In this document: in pieces, positions 23,601 to 36,610 of the stretch
Position numbering within the stretch: the stretch's first letter is position 1
How the letters are laid out: every line of letters starts with the position of its first letter
Assembly: GCA_032718565.1 (NCBI GenBank)
Contig: JAVGVS010000181.1
Location: 1-64,000 of the forward strand
Direction of reading: 5' to 3'
Length of the DNA stretch: 64,000 nt
Source: Distichodus sexfasciatus
Lineage: Eukaryota > Chordata > Actinopteri > Characiformes > Distichodontidae
Notes under the pieces: model-generated
Database searches by the model: none
The model's input: only the letters and a program-made list of their open reading frames with translations
Told to the model about the DNA's origin: nothing
Made by a program: the position numbers and the translations under genes

Positions 23601-25065
23601 ACCGCAGTTAAGCGAAAGCGATGTGACCACTTCAATTCTGCCACCTTAAGTTCATAAATCCAACTTATCAGCACCGGCTGCCCTTAACAGCCTGTTTAAG
23701 TCACCTCGCATCCTCCATAAGTGGGGCTTATAATTGAGTTTAGCGAAAAGGTCATGTGCATCGTAGCATGTGGAGTCAGCAGATACGCTTACCCAACATC
23801 AGTCTATAGATCCCATGCGAGGGTCTCATGCGTCGATGAGGTTAGAATGCTCAATTTTTCAATCACTTATTGACAAAGCGAATCATTGAAATGCAACATA
23901 TTGTGTAGAAACAAGCTATGCTATAGCTGTGTTGCAGCTATGGAGAAGCCTCATATGGCATCATTCAAGGGAACAAGATCACTGACCCTTGTACGTACAG
24001 AACTCCTGATATCACATTTGTGTATTTGTATGATCTTTATTCTGATGATTTCTTTATTTTTTAAAGAAAAAGAGAAACAAGATGATTGCAATGTATTATA
24101 AGGCTTCAAACTGGCTTATGTATGAAATATTGTCCAATATTTTAAACGCACTAAAAACCATTACTAAGATTGCCAATGCAGGTGGTTTTGAATTTGAATT
24201 TAAATTTAATTAAAATTAGAATTTTGGACCATGGGTTTATAATATATTTCTAATTTGGAAAACACGAAATGGTCACAATTATCCACCAAAAAAAATGAGA
24301 TCTTTTACATATCTTTACATTTCGATCAAAATCTTGATGCAACCAGGAACTGCTTCAGAACATGTAATGCTTGCGGTTCCGCTGCTCTAATAGCCGTGGC
24401 TACATGCTGCATATTAATATCTCATTTGCATAAGCTACATATGCTGTGCATACATTATTAGTGTTGCCCACCTGAATGGCGGAGGGGCCACCCAAATTGC
24501 CCTGTGGACCAAAAACAAAGAACAAAAACTCATGACAAGGACGTTGGGTTTGTGTCAACCCTGTTACGCAACACGACCAAGAAGAGACTCACCAACATGC
24601 TTCACTGCAGAGTCGTGCAGCCGAGAGAAACTCCCGTTGGACTGTAAAGGTCTCAGGCAAGCGCGAGAGCTGAATGTTAATGGCTTCAGCTCTGAGACAG
24701 GTGAGGATTTTCCATTAAGCTTCAATTACAGTTGTGGAGAAACAGGATGGCAGCTGTGCTCCAGCTACGTTTGCATCAGGACTGAAACGTTCTGAACAAT
24801 AAAGGTGTCAAAATGGGTTATTTGGAATGACGTCTCAGAATAACAAGTTTTGACTCTTTAAGACTGAGCAGGAAGGGTTTAAGGGATGTATCTTTTATGT
24901 CTGGTGATAAAAAGCTCTTTACCAAACCAATGAACTCTACTCATGATTTTGAGGTCGACTGCCAATTAAAGGTTCTCACATTCATGCCCCGAAAATTACC
25001 ATTAAGAAGCGTTATATTCCAAATGGGGACATTATCCACACCCTGCAGATAGGAAATTATAATAA
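20626..25065. other. Gene-free stretch with candidate regulatory DNA
   Basis: No exon is supported. The segment 21590-21960 is low-complexity AT-rich DNA built on AATTAAT phrases. Segments near 20880-21260 and 22700-23060 are of mixed composition and look non-repetitive, so they are candidates for conserved non-coding elements. This is a guess from composition only. Confidence 0.3.
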
Positions 25066-25067
25066 TT

Positions 25068-25402
25068 GGAGCTGAGCGATGCTGTAAAATTCTGAAAATA
25101 TTGTGGATATTCTCTGACATTGTAAAGTTATATTGCCGGGAAAAAAAATGCAAATTCTACAGAAGACAGTAAGTAATTTATAAGTAAAAATGCTAGGATA
25201 TTCTCTGACATTGTCATTTAATAAATATAAAATTGTTTAAAAATGTGACGCTTGAGGCTTTTCTTCTAAATTTGCATCTTTAATCTTTGACATTTGGACT
25301 TTTTCTTGCAAATGTATGCAATGTCAGAAAATACAGTTTTTTTGCCTCAAATTTACTTTATTCTCTGAATTTAGCCTAAAATGTAGCCCCTCCCTCAGCT
25401 CC
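25068..25402. mobile_element. Non-autonomous DNA element (family F), copy 1
   Basis: The ends GGAGCTGAGCGATGCTGTAA and the terminal CCCTCCCTCAGCTCC form imperfect inverted repeats. The same ends and interior wording (GATATTCTCTGACATTGT, TTTTTCTTGCAAATG) recur at 63484-63810. No coding capacity is seen. Confidence 0.6.
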
Positions 25403-26630
25403 TAAATATTCATCTACATGTGGGCCTAGAATTTTAAGAATTACAAGAATTACATAGAATTTAAGATTTAATTTTAAAATACATTTATAGCAAGATCTGA
25501 TTTTGCAATATCTTCATTTACTCTTACACACATGCCTCAAGTCTTACAAACCCACCTTTGCTTCAGTAAAGACACTTTGTCCGTGTATTTGACACCAGTA
25601 TGATACATCCCCATTTTAATGCAAATACCAGCTTGTTCTGCTTCAATAAGGGCAACCACAGGCTATACATGTCTCTTCCCTTATTGATATTCAAGATGAG
25701 ACGCGCAGCATACGGCACAAGAATGGGGGGAAAAAATCAAGGACTTTATTGATATCACCTTCAAATGACCCTTTTGGTTCTGAGTGATTGGGTCAGTCTG
25801 CAGTCCGTCCTTGTGATGGCACATTTCTCCACATGTGACGGATAAGAGTCCGAGCTCCATCCCCAGAGCAGCAACAATTCCACTAATTGCTGTCATTTCA
25901 TGAGAGACAGGGCGAGATAAGACAGAGCTGATAGAATTACTGCAGGAATCAGACATCGCTGGCTCTTCTGGCTTTTAGTCTACAGAGGGCACAGACACAC
26001 ACACACAGTATTGTTTTTGAGGTCTTTACATGTTAAGGTCTTTGAGGTCTTTTGACTTCCACACGTTAAAACTTGATGAGTTAAACTATTTGGGGAAACT
26101 GATCACCTTAAATCATTTAAGTCAGCAATTTAAACAGTAAATATATTTGAATTAAGCACCTAAGTACCTTTATTGTTAAAATAACTGAGCTAAATTATAA
26201 TTGTGACTGTTTGAACTAAAAAATAAAATACAATTTGCACTCACATGTATATATTTATATATTATTTGAAAACTGAGTAAGTACACTTAAATCTTTTTAC
26301 TACAAAAATTAATTTTTGAGTTGTGTTTACTCAGACGAATGAGTGAACTCCTTTCACAGTGCATAATGACTATATGTAAATAACAATACAGTTACACATA
26401 AACTCTAATGTTAACCTCAAAAAGAAAAAGTATTTTTACCACTTTTATTTTTCACATAAAATTATCTTTAAAAGCATTATTCCTCATGAGGACTGTTTGT
26501 TACATACAAAAATTGTCCTCACAAAGCCAATAAAATCTGATGAATTTCAAGTTTCATCATTTTACATGACAGTGAGAACCTTACAAGCTCCCGAAAACCC
26601 TCACCACACACAAGCCACACGCACTAATAC
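25403..26630. other. Gene-free stretch
   Basis: AT-rich DNA with a short AC run near 25995-26006. No exon or clear repeat is supported. Confidence 0.4.
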
Positions 26631-26632
26631 TA

Positions 26633-26780
26633 AGAGTGTAATGATACATCGATCTATAATTTAATGATCAATTCAGTGATCAGTGAGTAAATAGCAATGA
26701 TCCAATATATACACTACAGTCAAATTGAATCACTGAAGCACTGAATCAATACTGTAATGAAACATGTGATTTACACCCCT
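26633..26780. mobile_element. Possible hAT-type MITE
   Basis: The left end AGAGTGTAATGATAC and the right end GTGATTTACACCCCT (reverse complement AGGGGTGTAAATCAC) are imperfect inverted repeats of a style common in fish hAT elements. I could not find a clean 8-base target duplication. Confidence 0.45.
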
Positions 26781-29700
26781 AAATAATACCTGACAAAAGC
26801 TCCATAAACTCTGGTATTAATTACTAATAGCTATAACAAATGTATTCAGTTGATAATGTGGTGAATTCCCTCTATATTAGGACAGCAAAGAAGGAAAGGA
26901 AAAAAACACGTGCTTATTTCAGTTGAGAAGTATTTATTTCTGGAGAACAGTTTGACATTTATAATACATCACACCTTTCAGGCAGTTGCTAATGTTTTCC
27001 CCCCATGTAAACAACAGCCGCTATACTTGTGTGAACTGCAGTCCATTCCTTTATCATTTGCAGGTTTTGTGCTCAAACTCTGCTTTTTCATTGTTTGGTG
27101 GGTGAACTGGACATTTTACAGTGTTTTTTGAAGAACTTTACCATATTTTGTCAAAGCGATGGTCATATTCTTGAAGTCTATTTGGCCAAAAATTGCATTG
27201 TTACTGCAAAATGCAACCAGATAGATCGATATACACTTGAAGTAAAATAATGAAGCATTTCAAGCAACCATTGAGCCTGCTATATACAATGAAAAATGCT
27301 TGTTCATTCTACTAAAATGAAAATAATTGGTAAAGTTTGAACTTGTTCAATGTTTGAAGAACATTAATTTCATTGGTTGGTGTCTGTTACACACCCATCA
27401 GTTTTCAGAACCCTCATCACGTTCTCCAGTGGATACCTTCGGACTGTCATTAATCATTCAAAATGGCGTGATGTTTATGGATTGCCGTTGACGCTGTTGA
27501 TAGCAGCCTTCCAGTCACAATCAAACAACATGTGGGAGGCTTTTGGAGCAACTGCAGCTTGCACACTATGATCTCCAGATCCAAGAACCTCATGAAAAAA
27601 TGATGCGATTGGGCCTTAAAGTGAAACAGGTGGTGTGCTGAATACTGACTCCGAAAATGACATTTACATACAGTTGGAGAAAGAATGAAAGAGCGAATGA
27701 GAGAGTGGATTTGAAAAAACCTGAGGTACTGCAGATCTACTTGATTTGAATTATTTTTGTTCAGTATGTGGAGCAGGTCACTTACGTTGGCCTGTTTTGT
27801 ACGTACTGATATTTGTATTAAAAACTAGAATATGTTAAAGAGTTTAAGCTGTAATAGTACACATAACAACAGAACTAATAAATAAATAAATAATAGGTGT
27901 ATTTGTAATAGTGGTGGCAGTAGTGTTGTAGTAGTGAGGGTACTAAAAATTTAAATAATAGTAATTATCATATTAATAAATATATAACCTTTTAACCATT
28001 TTAACCATTTTAAAATAAGGTTTCTCCAAATTATCAACACTGCTCATACACACACACACACACACACATCTGTAGTGTTGATCCGTTGTCATGTACAGAA
28101 CCTCTATCACAAATCTAAAACAAATTTTAGTTCAGTCCATCGGCTTCCCTTAAACCAGGGGCCCAAAACCCACCAAACACTGCGATCTCACAGGGCCAAG
28201 AGTAAATAGCAAACTTGATGACAGAAGACAGACCCTCAGCACAAATCAATAGGTCCACAGGTGTGTGTACATGCGTTCACACAATGGAACCCCAAAATGC
28301 TTTATGAGGTGAAGTATGAGGAATAGTAGCTCTGGGGGGAAAAAGGAAGAGACAGCGGGAGAACAGCAAGAATATTTTTGCTGTTGACACCCATCTGTGG
28401 GATTTTGTCTGGGCAACGAAAAAGACAAAGTGTACAGACAAATGAGACAGTACTCTTTGACGTAATTATTTGGGATAAAATAATTAAATCTATATTTTGC
28501 TAGTGTACTCCTACACATAGACTAAATATTTTTTTAGTTTGACCCTATAGGTTAAGATTGTAATCCGAACCTTGAATCAAAAATGTAAAAAATATAATCT
28601 GAACCTATTAATCTGCAAATAAGAAATTGTTTGCTAGTTGACTCTTAACCCCCTACACTTAACCCCCTTATAATGTAAGCAATATTTTTTTATTTTTTAT
28701 GAGACATTTGAGAATAAAGGGGCTCATGCTCCAATATTTTCTTAATTAGATATTAAGAACCAATGTATAAACCGAAAGTTTGCACCAATGTCTTCTGATG
28801 AAATGTTTGTAAATGAAACCTATAGTTAGACTTACATGGCGTGTGTAGAGACTCTGGGTATAGGTTTTGCTTTTATGTTTTTATACTAGAAAAAGCCAAC
28901 CCACCGAGCACCGGACGTCCATTAACATCGGTCCGTCGTGGCCTTTATTCAGACCAAAATTAGTCGTTATTTAGACCAAAATTAGGTTTAGTCCCTCTGA
29001 TTAGGTCCACATTTAGCCAAAGACAGACGTCTTTGCAATTCCTCACTTCATTCAATGTACAAAGGATCCACATAATTTCCCAGACTTTAATTTATCTGCT
29101 GGTATTTTTATTGCCCGACTCCGGCGCGTGTGTGTGACGTCACCAGTAGGAGCCCGTTTGCCGACTGAAAGTTCTGCTCACGTTTTTGGGCCTTGTGATC
29201 ACCCTTCTGTGCGTTACTGAGCGAAAGTGCGTAATCAGTTTTCCTAAGTTAGCAGAATGTTTGCGTTAGTAGACTAATGTTGTAAGATGGCACTTTATGT
29301 ACCTTTATAGAGCACCTTAAACTTTTTATTGCCGGTAGCTTGTGGCTGTTTTGTGCATTGTTATATGCAGTTTGTTTTACTTAATCCCACTGTGTTGGAC
29401 AGAAAGTGAAGCATTGCTTTAAAAGTGTTTGTTCAGTGTTGGTTTTGCATTGAGTAGTGTGCCCCTATTTTTTAGTTAAATAAATGTTTTAATGGTACTT
29501 TTTGTCACTGAAATTTTGTTATAAGAATATAATACGTATAATGATAAAACGTTTCGTTAATACACTATATTAATTTATTACAACAATAATCAATTCATGG
29601 TGGAAAATAGGTAGAAGCAGCCTGAAAAGACGTCTTTTGAACCTATCTTAGAGATGGAGGGGTGTCTCTTAATAGATGTATTTTCACCTTTCACCTTATT

Positions 29701-30720
29701 GATGGGTGTTAAATAGTTTCAGAATATTATCCTGGAAGTACACTTCAATTAACTCTAAACAGCAAAAGTTCAGTTAAGGCTATGTTGCATTAGTTATTTT
29801 CACATTTATAATACAGATTGTAAGCAGATTTTCTAATTGAACACGAGCCCATAAAAGCTATTTGTCTCGAGGCACATCATCACAGTGTCGTGGTCTTCTT
29901 TCTCTTTGTTAATTTGAATATCAACGAAAAAGCCATTATCCCAAATCACAAATCATAAAACGTGAACTCAACCGTGAATGTAATTTACACAGCTGAGTTA
30001 GCCGGGTTCCTCACCAACACTTTCTATTCATTTGGACTTGAAGACTACATGCTGTTGTGATCACAAGCTAATATGCATTGTTTATCCTTTCTGGAGTTCA
30101 TATAAAATGTGCACTGGTGTACCGCATTCACGCAAACCAGCGGCAAATCAGTTCCCCGCAGTGAGGTGCCTCACCATGTGTGTACGGAAATGAACCAAAA
30201 CCGAATTAACGCCAAGTTCGATCATTGCCAAAAGGGCAGACATGACCCCTGGCCCGACCCCGCTATTCGGCACGGGTGCTAAGTGGGTTACCGTATCACT
30301 TTGGAGTTTTGTAATCACATCGAGTCAGTGGGAGTTTTGCTTGACCAAAGAACTCGTGAGAAGAAAAAGAGAGATGACAGTAAACAAGGATAAGCAAGGG
30401 CAGTGCTCACACCGAGACGCTGCTGCTACTGCTGCTGAGGCGAAACCCACAGGGCTGTTAACCTGCAGAGTTCTTCCTCATATCTCTGTCAGGAGGAAGA
30501 CTGATTGCACATCGACACTCCTTTATGACTGACGTTCCAACGTGTGCAAGGACGAGTGTGAGATATCGACGTCAACAGTGTTGGGGAAACAGCTACTTTT
30601 CAAGCTACACTTATGATTAAAAGTAGCTAATAGACAGTCATGCGACTGGTTTAACGTAGTAGTTAGCTACATAAGCTATGGAGATAAAGTAGCTAACAAC
30701 ATACGAGCTGATAGCAATTG
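26781..30720. other. Gene-free stretch with a CpG-richer patch
   Basis: A CA microsatellite is at 28048-28068. Around 29120-29260 the DNA is richer in CpG and holds a perfect CRE (TGACGTCA, 29135-29142). A perfect palindrome AAAAGACGTCTTTT lies near 29623-29636. No exon is supported. The 96-codon frame at 30242-30532 has no recognisable domain. Confidence 0.35.
28048..28068. repeat. (CA)n microsatellite
   Basis: About ten uninterrupted CA units. Confidence 0.9.
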
Positions 30721-30721
30721 A

Positions 30722-30945
30722 TAGCATAATGGTTATGGCATTCATCACGTGATCGGAAGGTTGCAGGTAAAGCTACCACTGAGGTACTCATGAGCAAGGT
30801 ACGATCCCTAAGCACTGCTCCCCGGGTGCTGCACATGTTAGCTGCCCACTGCTCCTTCACGGATGGGTCAAATGCAGAGGTCACATTTGGTTGTGGTGCA
30901 CAGTGTGCTGTGCTGTATTCACAATGTCAAATAATCACTCACTTT
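30722..30945 (+). repeat. tRNA-derived SINE (family B)
   Basis: The head is GATAGCATAATGGTTATGGC with a damaged B box. The body has CTCATGAGCAAGGTACGATC, GCTGCCCACTGCTCCTTCAC and GTCAAATGCAGAGGTCACAT. It ends CAATGTCAAATAATCACTCA. Confidence 0.8.
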
Positions 30946-32045
30946 CGCTATTTCACAGATTCTTGCTTCCCGCTTCACCAAGGTGGACTTCGACTCCAAC
31001 TCGTGGGTGCCAAGACCAAGCTGTGATGCAATGAGGATGCGCGGTGTGGGTAACGTAGCCTATCAGATGCCACTTCTTCAATTTCAACGCCAATCACAAT
31101 CACCTGTTAACTGAAAATTACCTGTCTTTGTGAAGTGATACCGCAAGCTGCTCCAGCGAAACAGTCTCTGTAATTAGAAATGGAATTGGAAGTTGGTCTG
31201 GATTAGCCATAAATGTACTGTAAATGTGCACTATTACTGTGCACTTTTATTGAAATCATTTTGAGTTTTGATTGCCTTGGACTAAATGGAGAGAAACTGG
31301 ACATAGGTACACACATCATAAGCACAAATAGCTTGATTATTCCCTCCTAATGCTAACAGATTTAATTGCCAATTATCTCTCCTTTCAGAGGAAGACTGTG
31401 TGCCCAAACAATCTGTTCATTTCTGGGGAGAAAAGAAAGGTGATGCAAAAACATGCAGAGCAATGATGATATTCGGGTTTGACCCAAAAGACCCTAAAGA
31501 ACACTTAATTGTAGCACACATCAGATATGCAGGCATTCTGCAACATGAATAAAATATCTGTTTTTCATACGCCAGGCTGATTTCAGGGAATGAATGATTG
31601 CATAGTAGTAACTTATTTGCATCATGTCCGCGGATCTTCCCTCCTGGGAGGGATTAGTGTTCTTCACTGTTGTTGTTCACGGAAGTTCCAAACATTCAAA
31701 ACATCCCAAAACCCCCCTCTCCACTTCTTGCATAAGAATCATTATGGCCCAAATATCCAAAAGCACTTTCCGGAAATAATAGCAGCTTTGTTTTACTTAA
31801 AGCAAAGAAAAACATTGTGCTTGGTATGGAATAAGTTTTCTCACACTTCCTCATGTAGCTTTTCATTAAACATCAAAAAGCCATTAGAATTTACTTGAGT
31901 AAAGATTATCACTGCATTTACATTCAGAACATTATTATCCAGAGCAAGTAGCATTCCCTAATTACAGAAACAGTTTCCGTTGAGTCCAGTGGTAGAAGTT
32001 CTGAAGGTAGGACAGAACAGGATTTGAACCTACAACCTTTTGGCT
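30946..32045. other. Gene-free stretch
   Basis: No exon or clear repeat is supported. The segment 31127-31200 (CTGTCTTTG...CTCTGTAATTAG, AAATGGAA) resembles a degraded family C SINE tail, but only weakly. Confidence 0.35.
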
Positions 32046-32047
32046 TA

Positions 32048-32305
32048 CAGTGAATCAAGTGAGTGATTGTCATTGTGAATACAGCACAGCACACAGTTAA
32101 CCACAGTGAAATGTGACCTCTGCATTTGACCCATCCGTGAGGAAGCAGTGGGACACTTTTTTGCACCACCCAGGGAGCAGTGCTTAGGGATGGTACCATG
32201 CTCATGACTACCTCAGTGGTACCTTTACCAGTTGGGGACTTGAACCGGCAACCCTCTAATCATGGGGCCAACTCCCTAACCATTACGCTACAGAGTGCCC
32301 TCATT
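32048..32305 (-). repeat. tRNA-derived SINE (family B)
   Basis: The minus strand begins with GCGTAATGGTTAGGGAGTTG, a good A box, and GGTTGCCGGTTCAAGTCCCC. It then has the shared body and ends at CAATGACAATCACTCACTTG. Confidence 0.8.
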
Positions 32306-32370
32306 ATAGACTTAAAGACAAGTATTGAACCTCTAGCCCACCACCATCCCATTGAACTAAGACTATGTTT

Positions 32371-32547
32371 TGCTGGTGGTGTTGGTCTAATGGTTAAAGA
32401 TACTCGCCTCTGGACCAAGAGATTGAAGGTTCACATCCTACCTCCAGCACTACCACTGTTGGGTCCCTGAGACCCTTAACCCCAAGTTGCTCCAGGGAGA
32501 CTGTCTCAGTAATTCGGAAAAATGGAAGTTCTCTGGATAAAATGTAA
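32371..32547 (+). repeat. tRNA-derived SINE (family C)
   Basis: The head is TTGGTCTAATGGTTAAAGAT with a B-box-like GAAGGTTCACATCC. The body has CTCCAGCACTACCACTG, TTGGGTCCCTGAG, AACCCCAAGTTGCTCC and a final AATGGAAGTTCTCTGGATAA. Confidence 0.75.
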
Positions 32548-32665
32548 GTTTTCAGTTATTTTCTGATCTTACGGAAAATAATTTCAATGGACATAACAAG
32601 GAACATTAAAAAAATGTTAGAAAAACAAATAATAAGTTTAGCACAATAGAAGTCAATTTTAGTAC

Positions 32666-32849
32666 ATTGTCGCTGTCGGGCGGAAACCTTGTAAGTCCCT
32701 TTTTTGGCCATAAAACAGTTATATTGGTTAGTCTTCATGTTGGCCTGACAGTTTTAAAAATAAGAATTAACCAACGAAAACTGTTGAAAACGTTTCAGAA
32801 ATAACCGTTGGGGTTATTACATAAAAGGTTTCCGCCAGACAGTGACAAT
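32666..32849. mobile_element. 184 bp MITE with 25-base inverted ends
   Basis: The left end (32666-32690) begins ATTGTCGCTGTCGGGCGG. The reverse complement of the right end (32825-32849) begins ATTGTCACTGTCTGGCGG, so 23 of 25 bases match. Adjacent TA dinucleotides are compatible with a Tc1/mariner-like target, but this is not proven. It has no coding capacity. Confidence 0.75.
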
Positions 32850-34270
32850 ATGTATAAATGCAGTACTGTACATCATAGGTCTTGAGCCAACTTTTATTTC
32901 AGAAAATCAGACTCCTAACTACATAGGAACCTAATAAATTTGCAGAGTGATGGAATGCATATATTTCAACTCTTCAATACAATATTTTCCACATTTTGAA
33001 ATAACTTCTCAAAAAGAAGTAACTTGTGTTACAAAATTTGCCTTGGTTACTATCAATTATTTCTAATGTTAACGGCATAAATCTCCATAACAAAGGCTGA
33101 AAAACAGAAATTTCACATTTATCGACCTGATGTAAAGGTTACAGATGAGCATCACCTGCAGGGTGTTAATGCCAAGCGATTGTTGATCTGATATTTATGA
33201 GGCATGACAATGAATTGCCACATGAGACTCTTATAAAACAGTGTGAGCAGAACTGTGGAAAGAAAGCATTCCTTCAACATAACAAGAGTTGGCTTTGTGG
33301 CAATACCAAGAGACTCGTATTCCTCGCTATCCAAAACTTTTAAACCCTGCCATGCATTTATTTATGAGGACGACCTGTGTTTGACTCAAATCATTACTGG
33401 ACTGAAAATCATCTCAGACCTTTACTTGACACTAACACTTATGCAAATTATAATAATTAAGTGAGTGTTTGCATGCTCCAAAATATGGACTGCTGGCTCG
33501 TTTACAACAACTAGCAAAAAATCATCACAAGCACATGCTGTACAAAAGAAATTGTTATTCATGACATGAAAATAAATTATAATTTTAAAAATGTAGGAGA
33601 TAACAAGAGATTAATTCCCCCCTGGCCATAAACAATTTCTCATGCCAAGGAAGCATACAGCATTCTTAGCTTATGGATTCAAAAGACTAATGAAAGCACA
33701 TTGTGTCTTTGCATTCCACACTGTAATCCCTGCAGTTCTCAAGGTTAAAAATGCTTTGTTCGATGTGTGCTGGGCCTGTATTTGAGTCAGTATGTGTCTA
33801 AGGTGGCCAAATACCCAAACAAACCTTGTGATTCAAGTGCCTTCAAAAACCAGAGAATAGCAGTTCAGAAACGAAGTCTGATGCAGCTGTTCTGTAATCC
33901 TCTGTGCTATAGTGCGTTACCATCTAGGCTGATAAACTGATTAAATTCTGATCACACACAAGGTTCTATCAGAACAGCCGCAATGAACACGTAGACGGGG
34001 CCTCCAGGCAATTACAGAGACAATCAATATTCCCAATAGAATTTGGGACGGTAAACTATAACAGTTCAGGTTCCCATTGATGAGGTTTCAGTGGGGGGCT
34101 TTCTGCTCTGTTGGTTTAACAGATTACATTTTTGTCATGCTGCTGTATCAGAATCACTATTTTTCCCTATACATATATATAGGATAAATTTTTAAACAGT
34201 TAAACTCTAACTTTAGTCTTGTTCCCTATTGCAAAATTATCAAAGAAGCAGTAATAGTAACACAGGTAAA
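32850..34270. other. Gene-free stretch
   Basis: No exon, RNA gene or clear repeat is supported. Confidence 0.4.
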
Positions 34271-34627
34271 ATATCTGTTACATAGAGCTGGGCGATTCAT
34301 GACTCACCTGGGTTAATCACCCAGATCCATTAAACTCACGAGTCACAAATCTGAGGTCTCCATTAACCTAAATCCATCGTCCTAACTACACCATGACTAA
34401 AATATAAACCCCATTGCGTACATACCTCTTATAATCATTTCAAACTCATTACAAGATCAATACAGCTATAGTAGCAAGTATAGCTGCTAAAAATTACAGT
34501 TCGCTTGCGCTAAAAATCCTCAAATAAGGGATCCTAAGAACTTGATACAGAGTTGAATCCTCTTTGTAGATCACGGGACTTGTGTCAGTCGAATCAGTAG
34601 CACAGCGCGAAGCACACACATTCATGA

Positions 34628-34930
34628 GAAAATCCGTTAACTTCCTCTAGAGCAGGAAACATACAGCCGAATCTGAATCACGGGTTAGCGCTTGTCACTG
34701 TCATGAGTGAATTTGCCGGGTAACTTTCTACAGCTGGAAACATACAGCCGAATCTGTGGTGCGATTCCCAAAAGCATAGTTGCTTACTACATTAGCAACT
34801 AACATAGTGAACATTAGCAACTAACATAGTGTTGCTAACGTGGTAACATAGCTTTTTGGGAAACACACCCCTGAATCGCACACACGAGCTCCCCAAATCA
34901 CATACAGAATGAATCCGCCGGTTAACTTCC
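34628..34930. repeat. About 83-base tandem repeat, three partial units, split by a MITE
   Basis: The phrase CCGTTAACTTCCT recurs in variant form at 34634, 34716 and 34918. GGAAACATACAGCCGAATCTG-like text follows the first two. Removing the MITE and its duplicated CTG (117 bases) makes the spacings 82 and 85 bases. The unit was therefore tandem before the MITE landed. Confidence 0.65.
34757..34870 (-). mobile_element. 114 bp MITE, copy 2
   Basis: It has the same length, ends and CTG target duplication (34754-34756 and 34871-34873) as the copy at 16431-16544, but in the opposite orientation. The left end differs slightly (TGGTGCGATTCCC) and the right end is GGGAAACACACCC. Confidence 0.8.
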
Positions 34931-36525
34931 TACCACATTTGACATAAAAGAAAACCTCAGCAGCATTATCAGGCATCTCCCATTCTTATTAATCTTATTC
35001 AGCATTTTATACACAGCAGGTAAAGCTTAATTTCCAATGAATTCCTTCAGTGAATAATCAAAATGTCATTAGACTTCATGACTGTGGCCTGCACACATAT
35101 AACAATAATGGGTCCTTATAATACAAATGAAATGCTGACCTTCAGAAATCAGGATATTTTATGTATGGAGAAGAACATCTAAATCCTGAGCATGCGTTTC
35201 ATGAATGTGCAAATTCATTAGCATCCCACCACCTTGTAAAAAGGTAGATTTTGGATTTAAAAGACCAGGCACTTTCAAGGAAATATATTCCCTATTTTGA
35301 TAAAATGCCACTTCCGTGTCACTTCCATTGAAGACGGATGATTTATGTGAAGCTACTGCCACTCGATCTTCTCAGTCCAGTGTCACTGACTTCTCCAGCG
35401 AGTCCAAGCAGAGACTGAACCTCAAAACGCCTGCGGTTCTGTCTGAAATTTACTAACATTTCCAACATTTCCATATCAGCATGCTGCTGTCAGTCATCGA
35501 AAAAGGAAAACCAACATTTTTGTTTTGCAGCAGTGAAGAAAGAGAGGTATGTGATTTTTGAGAGTACTCAGATGGGACCGACTCACGTGCAGCGATCCTC
35601 AGATGGACATCTAAGCGATGTGAGATATTCAGGTGTTGGAGAGAGAGAGAGAGAGAGAGTGAGAGTGAGACTGACGGAGAGACGAGTTGTCAGGCGGAGC
35701 AGGGACGTGGGAGTTCTGCTGAAGTGATGAAGGATCTGACATGTGGCCACTCAGGACTGCAGTGTTATGTTGGAAGACAGTATATTTCAAATCTGACATT
35801 TTTGGGGGGTTTTTGGACCAGAAATATGCTTCAAGTCTATTAAAAAGGAACTCCCACTTTCTCCCTACCCTTTTGACCACCCACATAAACATAGACAAGC
35901 ATTCACTGTGTGCTTCAATACATGCATTTAGAAAACAGCATTTACATGTATGTTGGCACATGTTGCAATTAATCACTATAACACTTATTTTTCCAGCAAA
36001 TTATAAAGAACTGAGGGGTGACTCAAGACATAAATGTATATACCACATCAATATCTACTTTAATTTTGCTTTCAAAATAATAGAGCAATTTTATTCCCCA
36101 ATACAAAATTATAGTAGAAACAGTAATAGCTTACACTGGAGAAATATCAATAACACATTAAAAAAAAAAAACAGTGTGGGCTTATATGGCATTGGTCTTA
36201 ATAAAAGAAAAACAAGCTTTAGAAAATCTGTCATCAGCATTCCTAATAATGACGATACAGCAACTGGGCGGTCTGAACTGATCTCAGTTCTAGAGAATGT
36301 ATCATTATGTGCAAAGATATAACTTTGGGCTGAGCATTGTGTCGAACATTGAATTGTTTCAGGAGGCTGTACTGGTCAGTTAGATTTTTTTAGGCATTGT
36401 AACCCTGACCAACACCAACAAGAACAAGAAGCAGAGCTGGTACACGCTCAGAAAAACCTTCTCTTGCCTACTCATACTTGTCTTCTCCTCACTTTCTGTT
36501 TCTCTTTCGTTATGTGTGAACAAAG
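34931..36525. other. Gene-free stretch containing one long open frame
   Basis: A GA microsatellite is at 35639-35659. The 193-codon frame at 35741-36322 (plus) is the second longest open frame in the window after the one running into arpc5l exon 1. It shows no recognisable domain, has a poly-A tract inside, and lies in AT-rich DNA. I do not call it a gene. Confidence 0.4.
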
Positions 36526-36526
<1 letters not shown>

Positions 36527-36590
<64 letters not shown>

Positions 36591-36610
36591 CTGATTGATT
36601 GATTGATTGA
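36527..36610. repeat. (GATT)n microsatellite
   Basis: About twenty tandem tetranucleotide units with a single base change near 36591. On the minus strand it encodes a Ser-Ile-Asn-Gln repeat, which is an artefact. Confidence 0.95.

Noticed and set aside
24532..24795. 87-codon open frame
   Set aside because: No recognisable domain, no flanking exon signals that extend it, and no known family. Treated as chance.
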